DNA from: Saprospiraceae bacterium UBA2329
Lineage (GTDB): Bacteria; Bacteroidota; Bacteroidia; Chitinophagales; Saprospiraceae
DNA: 31,762 nt
Assembly: GCA_002344975.1 (NCBI GenBank)
Contig: DDUV01000024.1
Location: 1-31,762 of the forward strand
Direction: 5' to 3'
The position numbers and the translations under genes are program-made. The notes below the pieces were generated by a model. It was not told the DNA's origin, did not search any database, and was given only the letters and a program-made list of their open reading frames with translations. Each line of letters opens with the position of its first letter. The stretch's first letter is position 1. Shown piece by piece: positions 16,854 to 24,334 of this stretch.

Positions 16854-17987
16854 TCAAAAAGAAGCCGGGTGCGGTATGCGAATGGTGCGCAACTCCATTT
16901 TGCCCTGGCGCTCCGACTCCGGCAGCGGCACGCGGCGGTATTCCGTGTATGCCTCGTCGCGGTACGTCTGAGTTTGTACGATGGCCAATATTTTGATGGT
17001 CACATTGATGCCGTCCACCATATTGTCATTGGACAGTTGGAAGGTAAAATGCCCCTGCAAAGGCGCCTCCATGCGACGATACGCCACGATGCTGTTGCCG
17101 CTGTCTATTTGTTTGCCGCTGTCGTTCCAGAGGGTAAACCTCACATTGTCGCCTTTCGGCGGATTGCTGAACATCGCCACGCCTTTCACTGCCAGCAATG
17201 CCAGCGCGCCGTATCCGCCCGACATGAGGCCCAGCCCCGAAGCGGCATCGGCTACTTTGCTCACCGCCTTGATGTTGGCGTCCTGAAAACTGCGGTCGGC
17301 TTCGTCGCCGACGCCGATCCAGTAGGCCCAGCTCGTCACTTCGCTCACCGATGCGGGATTTTGGCGGTTGGGCAGGTAGCGGTTTTCGGGCAGTTTGAAT
17401 TTGGTTTCCGACATATTGCTGCCGTAAACCTTGCCCGAACGGGAAAAAATGCGTTCGGTTTTTTCCAATACCGTGACGGCAGAAGTATCTGTTTTGGCCA
17501 ATACGCGGCGGTTTTTCACTTCGGGCACATCGGTCCAGGCGGGCCGCTCCGTTTTGCCTTTCATATAAAAGGTGTCAATGCGCTCCTCCCATCTCACAGC
17601 GGTATCAAACAGGCGCAGGTCATCGGAGGCCGGGCGGCGCTGTATGGCAATGCGACAGAGCCTTTCGCCGGAAGCATTGCTGAACCGAAAGCGATACACA
17701 CCGGTAGCGGGCACCCTGATTTTTTGATCGCGGGTATCGGCAATGTCTCGGGCGGCATAGCGCACCTGTTCGGGCCAGGTAGTGATTTGTACTTCCTGAA
17801 GCAGCCGATTTTCGGTTTCAAAAAAGGAAAACAGGATTTCGTCGTCGGCGGCAAAGCTGTAAAACAGTTCTTTGGTTTCTTTACCCGACAAGCGCAGGGT
17901 CATATCGGCCACCGTGAGGGGCTGCTGGGCTTGCATTGCCGAAGCAAACAGAAAGGCGGCGACAATGGCCGAAACGAATGATTTCAT
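16854..17987 (-). CDS. Hypothetical secreted protein
   Basis: Product of 377 aa that I do not recognise as a named family. The N-terminus is a signal peptide (MKSFVSAIVAAFLFASAMQAQ). Residues about 30-115 read like a beta-sandwich of the emp24/GOLD or prepeptidase type (FYSFAADDEILFSFF, VPATGVYRFRFSN). A second beta-rich part at about 285-360 (FTLWNDSGKQIDSG, GHFTFQLSNDN, INVTIKILAIV) has a similar look. Between them is a Gly/Ala-rich stretch (DAASGLGLMSGGYGALALLAVKG) that could be a membrane or amphipathic helix. No catalytic motif was seen. It stands alone, 99 nt before the DUF1573 gene. Confidence 0.8.
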   Translation of the reverse strand: MKSFVSAIVAAFLFASAMQAQQPLTVADMTLRLSGKETKELFYSFAADDEILFSFFETENRLLQEVQITTWPEQVRYAARDIADTRDQKIRVPATGVYRFRFSNASGERLCRIAIQRRPASDDLRLFDTAVRWEERIDTFYMKGKTERPAWTDVPEVKNRRVLAKTDTSAVTVLEKTERIFSRSGKVYGSNMSETKFKLPENRYLPNRQNPASVSEVTSWAYWIGVGDEADRSFQDANIKAVSKVADAASGLGLMSGGYGALALLAVKGVAMFSNPPKGDNVRFTLWNDSGKQIDSGNSIVAYRRMEAPLQGHFTFQLSNDNMVDGINVTIKILAIVQTQTYRDEAYTEYRRVPLPESERQGKMELRTIRIPHPASF

Positions 17988-18114
17988 AAATGTTCTTGGT
18001 TGATAAAGTTATGTCGCGATATTGCCCGTAAAAACAACAGGGCCTTCGCCAAAGTTGCAGGCTGCTGCGTCGGGAAAAAAGAGGATATTGTATCTTCCGC
18101 CAACATTGCCTCCA

Positions 18115-18849
18115 TTAATGGAGTGAGAATAAATCCTCTAACCCCGGCGTGCGCGCCACATTGAAGCCCTCGGCAAATTCATACCCTGCATCCCGGCCAT
18201 ACGAACGGCCTTTGGCATAAATGAACTCCATAAAATCAGCGCCGGAAATGGGCGTGGAAAGCTCGCCGGCGTACTCCGCTTCAGCAGCAGACAAGAAGAA
18301 CTGAGAGCGGAATGCCTGGATGAGTTCTATTTTGCGTTCGATGTAGGGCGCGATGTCCACCACAAAATCAGGCTTCAGATTTCGGTCCTGAATATAGTGG
18401 TAAACGGCTTTGGGGCGCCAGCGTTCCTGCGCGGCTCCCGATTCGTCGAAGGTGGCGATTTTGGCCAGACCTGAGTAAAAACAGGCATCGGCGGTGAGTT
18501 TGGCGGCGCGGCCATGATCGGGATGGCGGTCGTCTAAGGCATTGGCGAGCACGATTTCGGGTTGGTGTTGCCGAATGACGCGGATGATTTGCAGCAGGGC
18601 TTCCTGCGTGTAGCTGAAGAATCCGTCTTGCAGGCATATATTTTTGCGAAAAGCAGCGCCCATAAGTCGGGCCGATTCGGCGGCTTCGCGGTCGCGTATA
18701 TCGGCATTGCCGCGGGTACCCAGTTCGCCACGCGTGAGGTCGAGCAAGCCCGCCGTTTTGCCTTGGTCAATGTGACGCAGGAGGGTTCCGGAGGCGCTGA
18801 GTTCCACATCGTCGGGGTGAACGCCTATGGCAAGGATGTCTATTTTCAT
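18115..18849 (-). CDS. bshB1: Bacillithiol biosynthesis deacetylase BshB1
   Basis: Product of 244 aa, starting at the ATG at 18849 (MKIDILAIGVHPDDVEL); an upstream in-frame extension to 19206 is only the antisense of the cytochrome gene. It is a LmbE/PIG-L deacetylase that removes the acetyl group from GlcNAc-malate in bacillithiol synthesis. The zinc-site motif HPDD (AIGVHPDDVELSASG) and the second motif DDRHPDHGRAA are intact, as are LTRGELGTRGNADIRDREAAES and the C-terminal KGRSYGRDAGYEFAEGF that typify BshB1. It is divergent from the cytochrome c gene; a TACTTTTG element lies 54 nt upstream. Confidence 0.95.
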   Translation of the reverse strand: MKIDILAIGVHPDDVELSASGTLLRHIDQGKTAGLLDLTRGELGTRGNADIRDREAAESARLMGAAFRKNICLQDGFFSYTQEALLQIIRVIRQHQPEIVLANALDDRHPDHGRAAKLTADACFYSGLAKIATFDESGAAQERWRPKAVYHYIQDRNLKPDFVVDIAPYIERKIELIQAFRSQFFLSAAEAEYAGELSTPISGADFMEFIYAKGRSYGRDAGYEFAEGFNVARTPGLEDLFSLH

Positions 18850-18903
18850 GGTGAAGAGATTGAGCGTTTTCAAACCAATGAAGTGCAAAAATGGTTTAGC
18901 CGA

Positions 18904-18911
18904 CAAAAGTA
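18904..18911 (-). promoter_or_regulatory. Promoter -7 element of bshB1
   Basis: The minus strand reads TACTTTTG (TAnnTTTG consensus), 54 nt before the bshB1 ATG at 18849 and just left of the divergent cytochrome start at 18916. No well-spaced -33 TTG was seen. Confidence 0.4.
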
Positions 18912-18915
18912 AGTT

Positions 18916-19326
18916 ATGCGCCGCACAACATTTGCATTGGTTATTTTGCTCCTTGTGGGGGCATTGCTGTGGGCCTGCGAAAACCGGCGCTCGTATCGCC
19001 AGGGCGAGAGTTTGTACAAAACCCACTGCGCCTCCTGCCATATAGACGACGGACTGGGGCTTCGGGGTGTCATTCCACCTTTGGCCGGCTCCGATTATTT
19101 GGCCCGCGATCCGACGCGTACAGCCTGCATCATTCGGAATGGATTGCAGGGGGAGATTATCGTCAACGGCATTACCTACAAAGAACCCATGGCGGCCATT
19201 CCGCAATTGAGCGATTTTCAGATTGCCAACATCATCAATTACATCAATTCGGCTTGGGGCAATGAACTGGGCTATGTGTCGGTGCCGGAGATCAGGAAGC
19301 GACTGGAGGAGTGTGGTGGGCGGTAG
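18916..19326 (+). CDS. Monohaem cytochrome c lipoprotein
   Basis: Product of 136 aa. The N-terminus is a hydrophobic export signal ending in LLWAC, so Cys21 is a likely lipidation site. The haem-binding motif is CASCH (Cys38, Cys41, His42), and YKEPMAAI gives Met92 as the probable sixth ligand. The C-terminal helix (LSDFQIANIINYINSAWGN) is typical of small class I cytochromes. It probably carries electrons at the periplasmic face. It is one of two plus-strand genes in the window. Its last codons and TAG stop lie within the start of a GGTAGGCGGTGCTC tandem array, so the C-terminus may have been altered by repeat growth. Confidence 0.93.
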   Translation: MRRTTFALVILLLVGALLWACENRRSYRQGESLYKTHCASCHIDDGLGLRGVIPPLAGSDYLARDPTRTACIIRNGLQGEIIVNGITYKEPMAAIPQLSDFQIANIINYINSAWGNELGYVSVPEIRKRLEECGGR

Positions 19327-19370
19327 GCGGTGCTCGGTAGGCGGTGGGCGGTGCTCGGTAGGCGGTGCTC
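19322..19370. repeat. 14-bp tandem repeat (GGTAGGCGGTGCTC)
   Basis: Full or near-full units at 19322-19335, 19336-19349 and 19357-19370, with a half unit at 19350-19356. The array overlaps the stop codon of the cytochrome gene and leads into the GGAACCTTGAAC motif at 19386-19397 and the inverted element that follows. It is a simple tandem array with no spacers. Confidence 0.8.
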
Positions 19371-19397
19371 AGCGCGAGGGGATCCGGAACCTTGAAC

Positions 19398-19781
19398 GGT
19401 CATTTCGTGTAAGCGAAAGCGGAGTTCGGGCAACTCGTGCCGCGAGGTGGGAACTGCCAACGGCAGTTCAATTTGAATAGCCCCGCGTCCGACGTAAGGA
19501 GGAACGCGGGGTAGCGGTCGCAATGAGCGCAACCCCCAACGGGGGTTGAATGTCTGATGAGCGGGTGTGAATCATAACATTGAACCCCTGTTCAGGGGTT
19601 CTTCCTCTCGCGACATTCAAACCCCGCGTTCACTTCGTGACGCGGGGCTAATCACATTCAACCGCCGTTGGCGGTTGCCCGCGAGGCGTGCGAGAGGCAG
19701 ATAGCTATAAAAAATCCTTCATTCGCCACTTCTTTGATCATTATTGGCGCTGAACTTACCTTTCGCTTACGCGAAACGACC
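19398..19781. repeat. Large inverted-duplication element built of nested hairpins
   Basis: The ends form a 22-bp inverted repeat with two mismatches (19398-19419 and 19760-19781). Inside are six clear hairpins: 19451-19469, 19481-19511, 19530-19548, 19582-19601, 19622-19647 and 19659-19677. The reverse complement of the right half has the same order as the left half: an (C/G)AAC..CC-AAC-GG..GTT(C/G) hairpin, AATnTnA.TAGCCCCGCGT, then an ACGCGGGGT arm, then another hairpin followed by a TGAATG- or TCAATG-type stretch. The stems differ in sequence (GAACTGCC, CAACCCCC, CAACCGCC, GAACCCCT) yet each still pairs with its own partner. No reading frame is supported inside. It could be a non-autonomous mobile element, a REP-like repeat cluster or a structured RNA; which is unknown. 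Confidence 0.85.
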
Positions 19782-19783
19782 GC

Positions 19784-19810
19784 TTGAACCCGAAACCTCG
19801 AACCCGAAAT
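19784..19810. repeat. GAACCCGAAACC-type motif, copy beside inverted element
   Basis: TTGAACCCGAAACCTCGAAC followed by CCGAAAT directly adjoins the right end of the inverted element and ends 11 nt before the TraB/GumN stop codon. Related sequence occurs at 19386-19397 (left side of the element), 21471-21515 and, as its complement, in the array at 31623-31762. Confidence 0.7.
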
Positions 19811-19821
19811 CAGCGGGCAAG

Positions 19822-20613
19822 CTATCGGATTACAGGTTTGCATTTCCAGCCCTTGGCTTTGAGCAGGCGAATGAGGCCGTAACCGCCCCAGAGATGCGCC
19901 GCGCCGACGGCTGCGAGCAGCGTGGTTGTCTTCGCAATTTCATCAAAACGCAGGGCCATCTTGTGATTTCTGTCGAACAGCATGGTTTTTCGGTACTTGC
20001 CGAGGCTTTTGCGCGAAGCGCGGTACAATTGCGACACATTGCCCTGCACATACAGGTCGGCTAAGCGATTCAGTTGTTTCCGGTGGCCGGGCAGGTTGCG
20101 GGCCAATTGGAGCAGCCCGTGTGCCTGATGCGCCAGATCAATACTGCCCAATACGCCCAACTGATCCTCCAGCGTCTCAATGCCGTACATGGTTTTGCCC
20201 GCCTGCTTTGCATACTGCCACAGGTACTCGTCCAAAGGCATGTTTTGCTGCGCCGACAGCAGGCCGGAGTCTATCATATTGGATAATGCGAAGGGCAATA
20301 CGCCCGAAAAAGCATCCAAAGGAAGTCCGAGGGAACGCCTGAAAACCCGGCCCAATTTTTCGTATTTCCTGTCTCCAAGCAAATCCCGAAGCGTTTGTCC
20401 TTCAGGCAGTTGCAAGGCAAAGCCAATATCTTCCTGCGGCGCCTCATCGAGGTTGAACTCCGCTGCGAACGCCTCGCACTGCTCCATAGCGACATAAACG
20501 GGCGGCAAACCGGCGAATGCCCGGCTGTCGCGAACGTGCATGGAGCCGAACAAAAACGATGTGCCGGGCGCTTCGGCGTGTCGGCATTCCCAGAGCAGAG
20601 CAGTTGTTTTCAT
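19822..20613 (-). CDS. TraB/GumN family protein
   Basis: Product of 263 aa with no signal peptide. Family motifs are present: SFLFGSMHV near the N-terminus (His26), acidic residues after it (E44, E52), a central Leu-rich helical part, LFDRNHKMA at about 210 and the C-terminal AVGAAHLWGGYGLIRLLKAKGW (His240). The TraB/GumN (Tiki-like) fold is a metal-dependent protease superfamily; the substrate here is unknown. Its start lies 15 nt past the terminator of the Lrp-type gene, so it is probably transcribed on its own. Confidence 0.88.
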   Translation of the reverse strand: MKTTALLWECRHAEAPGTSFLFGSMHVRDSRAFAGLPPVYVAMEQCEAFAAEFNLDEAPQEDIGFALQLPEGQTLRDLLGDRKYEKLGRVFRRSLGLPLDAFSGVLPFALSNMIDSGLLSAQQNMPLDEYLWQYAKQAGKTMYGIETLEDQLGVLGSIDLAHQAHGLLQLARNLPGHRKQLNRLADLYVQGNVSQLYRASRKSLGKYRKTMLFDRNHKMALRFDEIAKTTTLLAAVGAAHLWGGYGLIRLLKAKGWKCKPVIR

Positions 20614-20628
20614 AAAGGCGAAGTAAAT

Positions 20629-20665
20629 AAAAAACCGCTCTCCGAAAGTCGGGAAGCGGTTTTTT
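20629..20665 (-). terminator. Intrinsic terminator of the Lrp/AsnC gene
   Basis: AAAAAA, then stem CCGCTTCCCGA/TCGGAGAGCGG with a short TTTC-type loop, then TTTTTT. It lies 31 nt downstream of the Lrp stop on the minus strand. The symmetric A and T runs make it potentially bidirectional. Confidence 0.88.
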
Positions 20666-20696
20666 GCGAATAATGCCGAAACGAAGTTACAGCCGA

Positions 20697-21170
20697 TTAT
20701 TCGTACTTATAAGGCAAAATCTTGGAATCTTTGACGGTAGAGAGCGTCATCAGCGTGCGGAGGCGCTCGATTTCGTCAATTTGAGACAGTGTTTTGAACA
20801 GCAGTTGCTCGTAAGTGGGAATGTCTTTGCACACCACTTTCATCAGGAAGTCGGCTTCGCCGGTAATGATGTAACACTCGGTCACTTCATCAATTTCCAT
20901 GATTTTTTCCAGGAACTGGTTCAGTGCGTTTTCCTTTTTCCAAGCCAAGGAAACCAGCACAAAGGTCTTCACATTGAGGCCGATAGATTGGGGGGTCACC
21001 TTGGCGTGATAGCTTTCGATCACGTCGGTTTGCTCCAATTTTTTCACGCGTTCGAGCGTGGGTGCAGGAGAGAGTCCGATTTTTTTGGACAGGTCAAGAT
21101 TGGTGATCTTGCTGTTTTCCTGCAAAATGCGAAGGATTTTCAGGTCAATTTTATCTAATTTGTCAGACAT
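20697..21170 (-). CDS. Lrp/AsnC family transcriptional regulator
   Basis: Product of 157 aa. An N-terminal winged helix-turn-helix (LDKIDLKILRILQENSKITNLDLSKKIGLSPAPTLERVKKLE, about 5-46) is followed by the RAM/AsnC effector domain (VLVSLAWKK, VTECYIITGEADFLMKVVCKDIPTYEQLL). Family members bind amino acids and regulate metabolism; the ligand cannot be read from the sequence. It is a single gene with a strong terminator; upstream, TTCTTTTG at 21208-21215 (minus) is a weak promoter candidate. Confidence 0.95.
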   Translation of the reverse strand: MSDKLDKIDLKILRILQENSKITNLDLSKKIGLSPAPTLERVKKLEQTDVIESYHAKVTPQSIGLNVKTFVLVSLAWKKENALNQFLEKIMEIDEVTECYIITGEADFLMKVVCKDIPTYEQLLFKTLSQIDEIERLRTLMTLSTVKDSKILPYKYE

Positions 21171-21438
21171 TTTGAATGAGAATTTGTGAAGAATGACTTT
21201 CCGAGTGCAAAAGAACGAAACATTAACGACATTGGGAAGATTTTTTCAAATTTTATTTGGAAAAACTCACTTTTCAATGCCGCTTCACTTGCTTTATCGA
21301 GAATCCGACCTACTTCCCGCAACGCTCATTGGAGCTGTTTCGTTCATAATCGCCATAAATTAAACCAGTTAGCCGACAAAATATTGTTTTCCTTTGCGCA
21401 AGAAACATGAGGCAGGCCTCCGTCGTTTGCAATTTTCA

Positions 21439-21470
21439 GGGGTGAGTGGGTGAGTGGGTGAGGGGTGAGC
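21439..21470. repeat. 8-bp GGTGAGTG-type tandem repeat
   Basis: GGTGAGTG is repeated with small changes to GGTGAGGGGTGAGC and runs directly into the GAACC motif array. The 347-nt gap from 21171 to 21517 otherwise holds only the upstream region of the Lrp gene and a short unconvincing frame (ATG at 21407, 12 codons). Confidence 0.75.
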
Positions 21471-21515
21471 AACCCGAAACCTTGAACCCGGAACCTTGAA
21501 CCCGGAACCCGAAAC
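21471..21515. repeat. GAACC(C/T)GAAACC motif array abutting the OstA-like ORF
   Basis: AACCCGAAAC, then two 14-bp units CCTTGAACCCGGAA (21480-21493, 21494-21507), then CCCGAAAC. It ends two nucleotides before the TTG at which the OstA-like frame begins. The same motif occurs next to the inverted element at 19398-19781 and in the array at the right edge. Confidence 0.8.
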
Positions 21516-21517
21516 AA

Positions 21518-23428
21518 TTGATTATCAAAACCAGACAACGCATCGTGTATCGCTTTTTATTCATTTTCATCTGGGCTGTTGTGATGCCCGCCATGCTTTT
21601 CGGACAGGAAAAGAAAAGCAACAAACCAGTGGACATTGACTTTGCGCGTCAGTGGAGCCTCCTTCAGCAGCGCGGCAAGGTCTTGCAGAAGCTTGTTGGA
21701 GAGGTGCAACTCCATCAGGACAGCGTATATATGTATTGCGATTCGGCCACCATCGAAGACAGGGTGCGCGTCATTGCTGTCGGCAAAGTCAGCATTCAGC
21801 AGGGCGATACGGCAGTTATTTTTGCCGATTCTTTGGTGTATCTCAGCGAGTTGCGGCAAGCGGAACTCTTCGGAAACGTGGTGTTGGTCAATGGCGAACA
21901 GAAATTATTCACCGATAAACTCCACTACGACCTCAATACCAAAGTGGCCACTTATGTGGATGGCGCCCTGCTCACCAATGGCAAAAGCAAACTCAAAAGC
22001 CGGCGAGGAACCTACTTTGTGCAACAAAAAGAGGTCTATTTCAAAGAAAAAGTAGAGGTCAACGACCCCGATTTTACACTCAAGTCCGACACGCTCAAAT
22101 TCAACGTGGAGACCAAAACGGCCTTTTTCCTCGGCCCCACCATCATAGCTACCGGCGAATCAAAGGTTTATACCGAAAGCGGTTTTTACAATACGCAAAC
22201 CAACTTCGCCGAATTCAACCAAAACGCGCAGTTTGTCAAAGCCGAACAAAAAGCCACCGCCGACACCATCCGATACGACGGCAAATTCGACGTTTATACC
22301 CTGCAAAGCAATGCCTGGTTTGAAGAAGGCGCCCGCCGCGCTACCGCCGACCTCATTCAATACGATCAAAAAGCCGACAAAACGTTCCTCAAAGGCAAGG
22401 CCCATCTCGTGGATGCCGATCAGGACATCCGCTCCGAAGAAATCATCTACGACGGCAAAAAGAAAACCTACGCCACCCGCGGGCGCAGCCGCATTGCCGA
22501 TCCGCCGCAGATTCTGGAAGCCGATGAGGTGGATTTCGATGAGGAGCAAGGTTTGGGCATCGCTACGGGCAACGTGTCGTGGCAAGACACCAGCGCCAAC
22601 CTGAACATCGTTTGCGAACGCGCCGCCTACAACCGCGAAACCGGCTTCATCAAAGCATCCGGCGGCAGAGCCAATCGCCCCCTGCTCCGCTCTCTCCTCG
22701 AAGGCGACACCCTCTACATGACCGCCGACACCCTGCTCTCGCTGCGCTTGGACACGCTGCAAGGCGACAGCAGCCGCGCCCTGTTTGCCTACAATGATGT
22801 GCGCATCCTCAAAAACGACCTCCAGGTCATTTGCGATTCACTCAGTTACAGTAGCGTCGACAGCATTTTCAGGCTCTACAAAGCGCCTTTTATTTGGTCG
22901 GATACCACGACGCAGTTCAGCGCAGATACCATGCACTTGGAACTCGTGGACAATAAGATCAACCGCATCTTCCTGTTCGGCAACGGACTGATTATCAACT
23001 CGCCCGATGAGCGTTTTTTCAATCAGATCAAAGGGCGCAATATCACCGCCCGTTTTGAGGAAAAGGAACTCCGCGTGATGGATGTATCGGGCAACGCGCA
23101 GTCTATTTATTATGCCCGCGACGATGCCGGAGCCTACATCGGGGCCAATAAAACGGAGTGCAGCGACATGGTGCTGCATTTCGGCAACAACCAGATCAAA
23201 CGCATCAAATTCTTAGCCGAACCCAAATCGAAAATGGCCCCCATGCAACAGGCCGATCATCAGACGCTGCGTTTGGAGGGTTTTATTTGGGACGATATCA
23301 AGCCCTGCCGCCCGATGGTTTTGGACGACTTGTTCACGCCCGTTTGCAAACGCGCCCTGCCCGCGCCGTCTGTGCCCATAGCGCCCCGGCCCACTGTCAA
23401 TAATCGTTCTTCTTCGGCGCGCGAATAG
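21518..23428 (+). CDS. OstA-like (LptA/LptD-N related) protein
   Basis: Product of 636 aa. The frame has no ATG before the signal peptide: candidates are the TTG at 21518 or the GTG at 21545, and an in-frame TGA at 21497 blocks any earlier start. The signal peptide is YRFLFIFIWAVVMPAMLFGQ. The rest is a long series of beta-jellyroll strands typical of OstA: DSVYMYCDSA, GDTAVIFADSLVYLSELRQAELFGNVVLVNG, KLFTDKLHYDLNTKVATYVDGA, then DTLKFNVETKTAFFLGPTII. LptA/OstA proteins bind lipopolysaccharide in the periplasm and carry it to the outer membrane; no LptD barrel is present. A motif array lies directly before the start, so the native 5' region may have been replaced. Confidence 0.88.
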   Translation: MIIKTRQRIVYRFLFIFIWAVVMPAMLFGQEKKSNKPVDIDFARQWSLLQQRGKVLQKLVGEVQLHQDSVYMYCDSATIEDRVRVIAVGKVSIQQGDTAVIFADSLVYLSELRQAELFGNVVLVNGEQKLFTDKLHYDLNTKVATYVDGALLTNGKSKLKSRRGTYFVQQKEVYFKEKVEVNDPDFTLKSDTLKFNVETKTAFFLGPTIIATGESKVYTESGFYNTQTNFAEFNQNAQFVKAEQKATADTIRYDGKFDVYTLQSNAWFEEGARRATADLIQYDQKADKTFLKGKAHLVDADQDIRSEEIIYDGKKKTYATRGRSRIADPPQILEADEVDFDEEQGLGIATGNVSWQDTSANLNIVCERAAYNRETGFIKASGGRANRPLLRSLLEGDTLYMTADTLLSLRLDTLQGDSSRALFAYNDVRILKNDLQVICDSLSYSSVDSIFRLYKAPFIWSDTTTQFSADTMHLELVDNKINRIFLFGNGLIINSPDERFFNQIKGRNITARFEEKELRVMDVSGNAQSIYYARDDAGAYIGANKTECSDMVLHFGNNQIKRIKFLAEPKSKMAPMQQADHQTLRLEGFIWDDIKPCRPMVLDDLFTPVCKRALPAPSVPIAPRPTVNNRSSSARE

Positions 23429-23496
23429 GTGCTGCCCGGTTGCGTGAGGGGGCCGAGGGTAGTGACGACGCAGGAGGAGCGACGGTGTGCCGGCGA

Positions 23497-24081
23497 TTAA
23501 TTATTATCCTCGGGGTAAAAATATGCCTCAGCAGTGCTTTCCACCCAAGCTCCGGTTGCCGCCGTCGGCAACGGTTTCAGTTCACGGTGAAGCTTGCCGG
23601 TTTTTTGTATCCTTTCAAACTGTTTTGGAGGATTTACAGTGTAGTCCCTGACGGTTTCTGTTATGGTAACAGGCAGTTTTTCCGATTCAGCATCCGATTC
23701 GGTTGTTAATGACAAATCACGCGTCTTCAAGACCTTGCCGTCGGGACCAGTAAGCTCGTAGGTCAAAAAATACATGCCTTCTCCCATGTCCGATTCTTTA
23801 ACATCCATTTTACTGCCGTCCTTTGTGTAAGTCGTAACCTCAAGCACAACATCACCCTGGTGAACCTTTGGCATCAGCTTCCAGGTAGAAAGGTCGTAGC
23901 TGCCGAAATGCTCAAAGTTAAATTTGGTAAGAATGGCCGACGTTTCGCTGATTCTTACCTCCGGCTGTGCTGCTGCGTCGGCGGATTGGCTTTTATTGCC
24001 GCAGGATGAAAGCAAAAAAATGCTTAAAGCCAAGAGGAGCAAGCCGTTTTGAAAGATTGAAATGTTCAATTTGGTGCGCAT
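23497..24081 (-). CDS. Hypothetical lipoprotein
   Basis: Product of 194 aa from the ATG at 24081 (MRTKLNISIFQNG); the frame is open to 24147, but the longer N-terminus is low-complexity and out of place before a signal peptide. The lipoprotein signal ends at LSSC (Cys28 from the chosen start). The rest is polar with beta-strand character (VVLEVTTYTKDGSKMDV, MYFLTYELTGPDGKVLKTRDLSL). I do not recognise the family. It ends tail-to-tail with the OstA-like gene. The upstream region has a TCACTCACCATT-type low-complexity repeat. Confidence 0.78.
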   Translation of the reverse strand: MRTKLNISIFQNGLLLLALSIFLLSSCGNKSQSADAAAQPEVRISETSAILTKFNFEHFGSYDLSTWKLMPKVHQGDVVLEVTTYTKDGSKMDVKESDMGEGMYFLTYELTGPDGKVLKTRDLSLTTESDAESEKLPVTITETVRDYTVNPPKQFERIQKTGKLHRELKPLPTAATGAWVESTAEAYFYPEDNN

Positions 24082-24334
24082 AATTGAAAATGGTGAGTGA
24101 AAAATGGTGAATGACTTATTGTCTCGTCGAACCAACAGCCCCCGCATCCGCCGCTACTCCAACCCTGATTCGGGAGGCGAAATACAAACTCCCGGCAAGC
24201 TGGGTAGTAAAAAAATGTGGGAAAAGAGGCCGGAGGGTGGTAGGCGATGATGGGTGTTTTTTAAAATTATTTAGCTGATAATGAGAAATTTGTGTAAGGA
24301 GGGGAGGGTGCGGGGCGGCAGGTAGTGGCGATTG

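Noticed and set aside
18850..19206. N-terminal extension of bshB1
   Set aside because: The extension is the complement of the cytochrome c gene; the family N-terminus starts at the ATG at 18849.
19398..19781. Integron attC sites, because GTTGAAT fits the GTTRRRY core
   Set aside because: A 7-bp match is expected by chance, the paired RYYYAAC core is not found at the right place, and there is no integron integrase.
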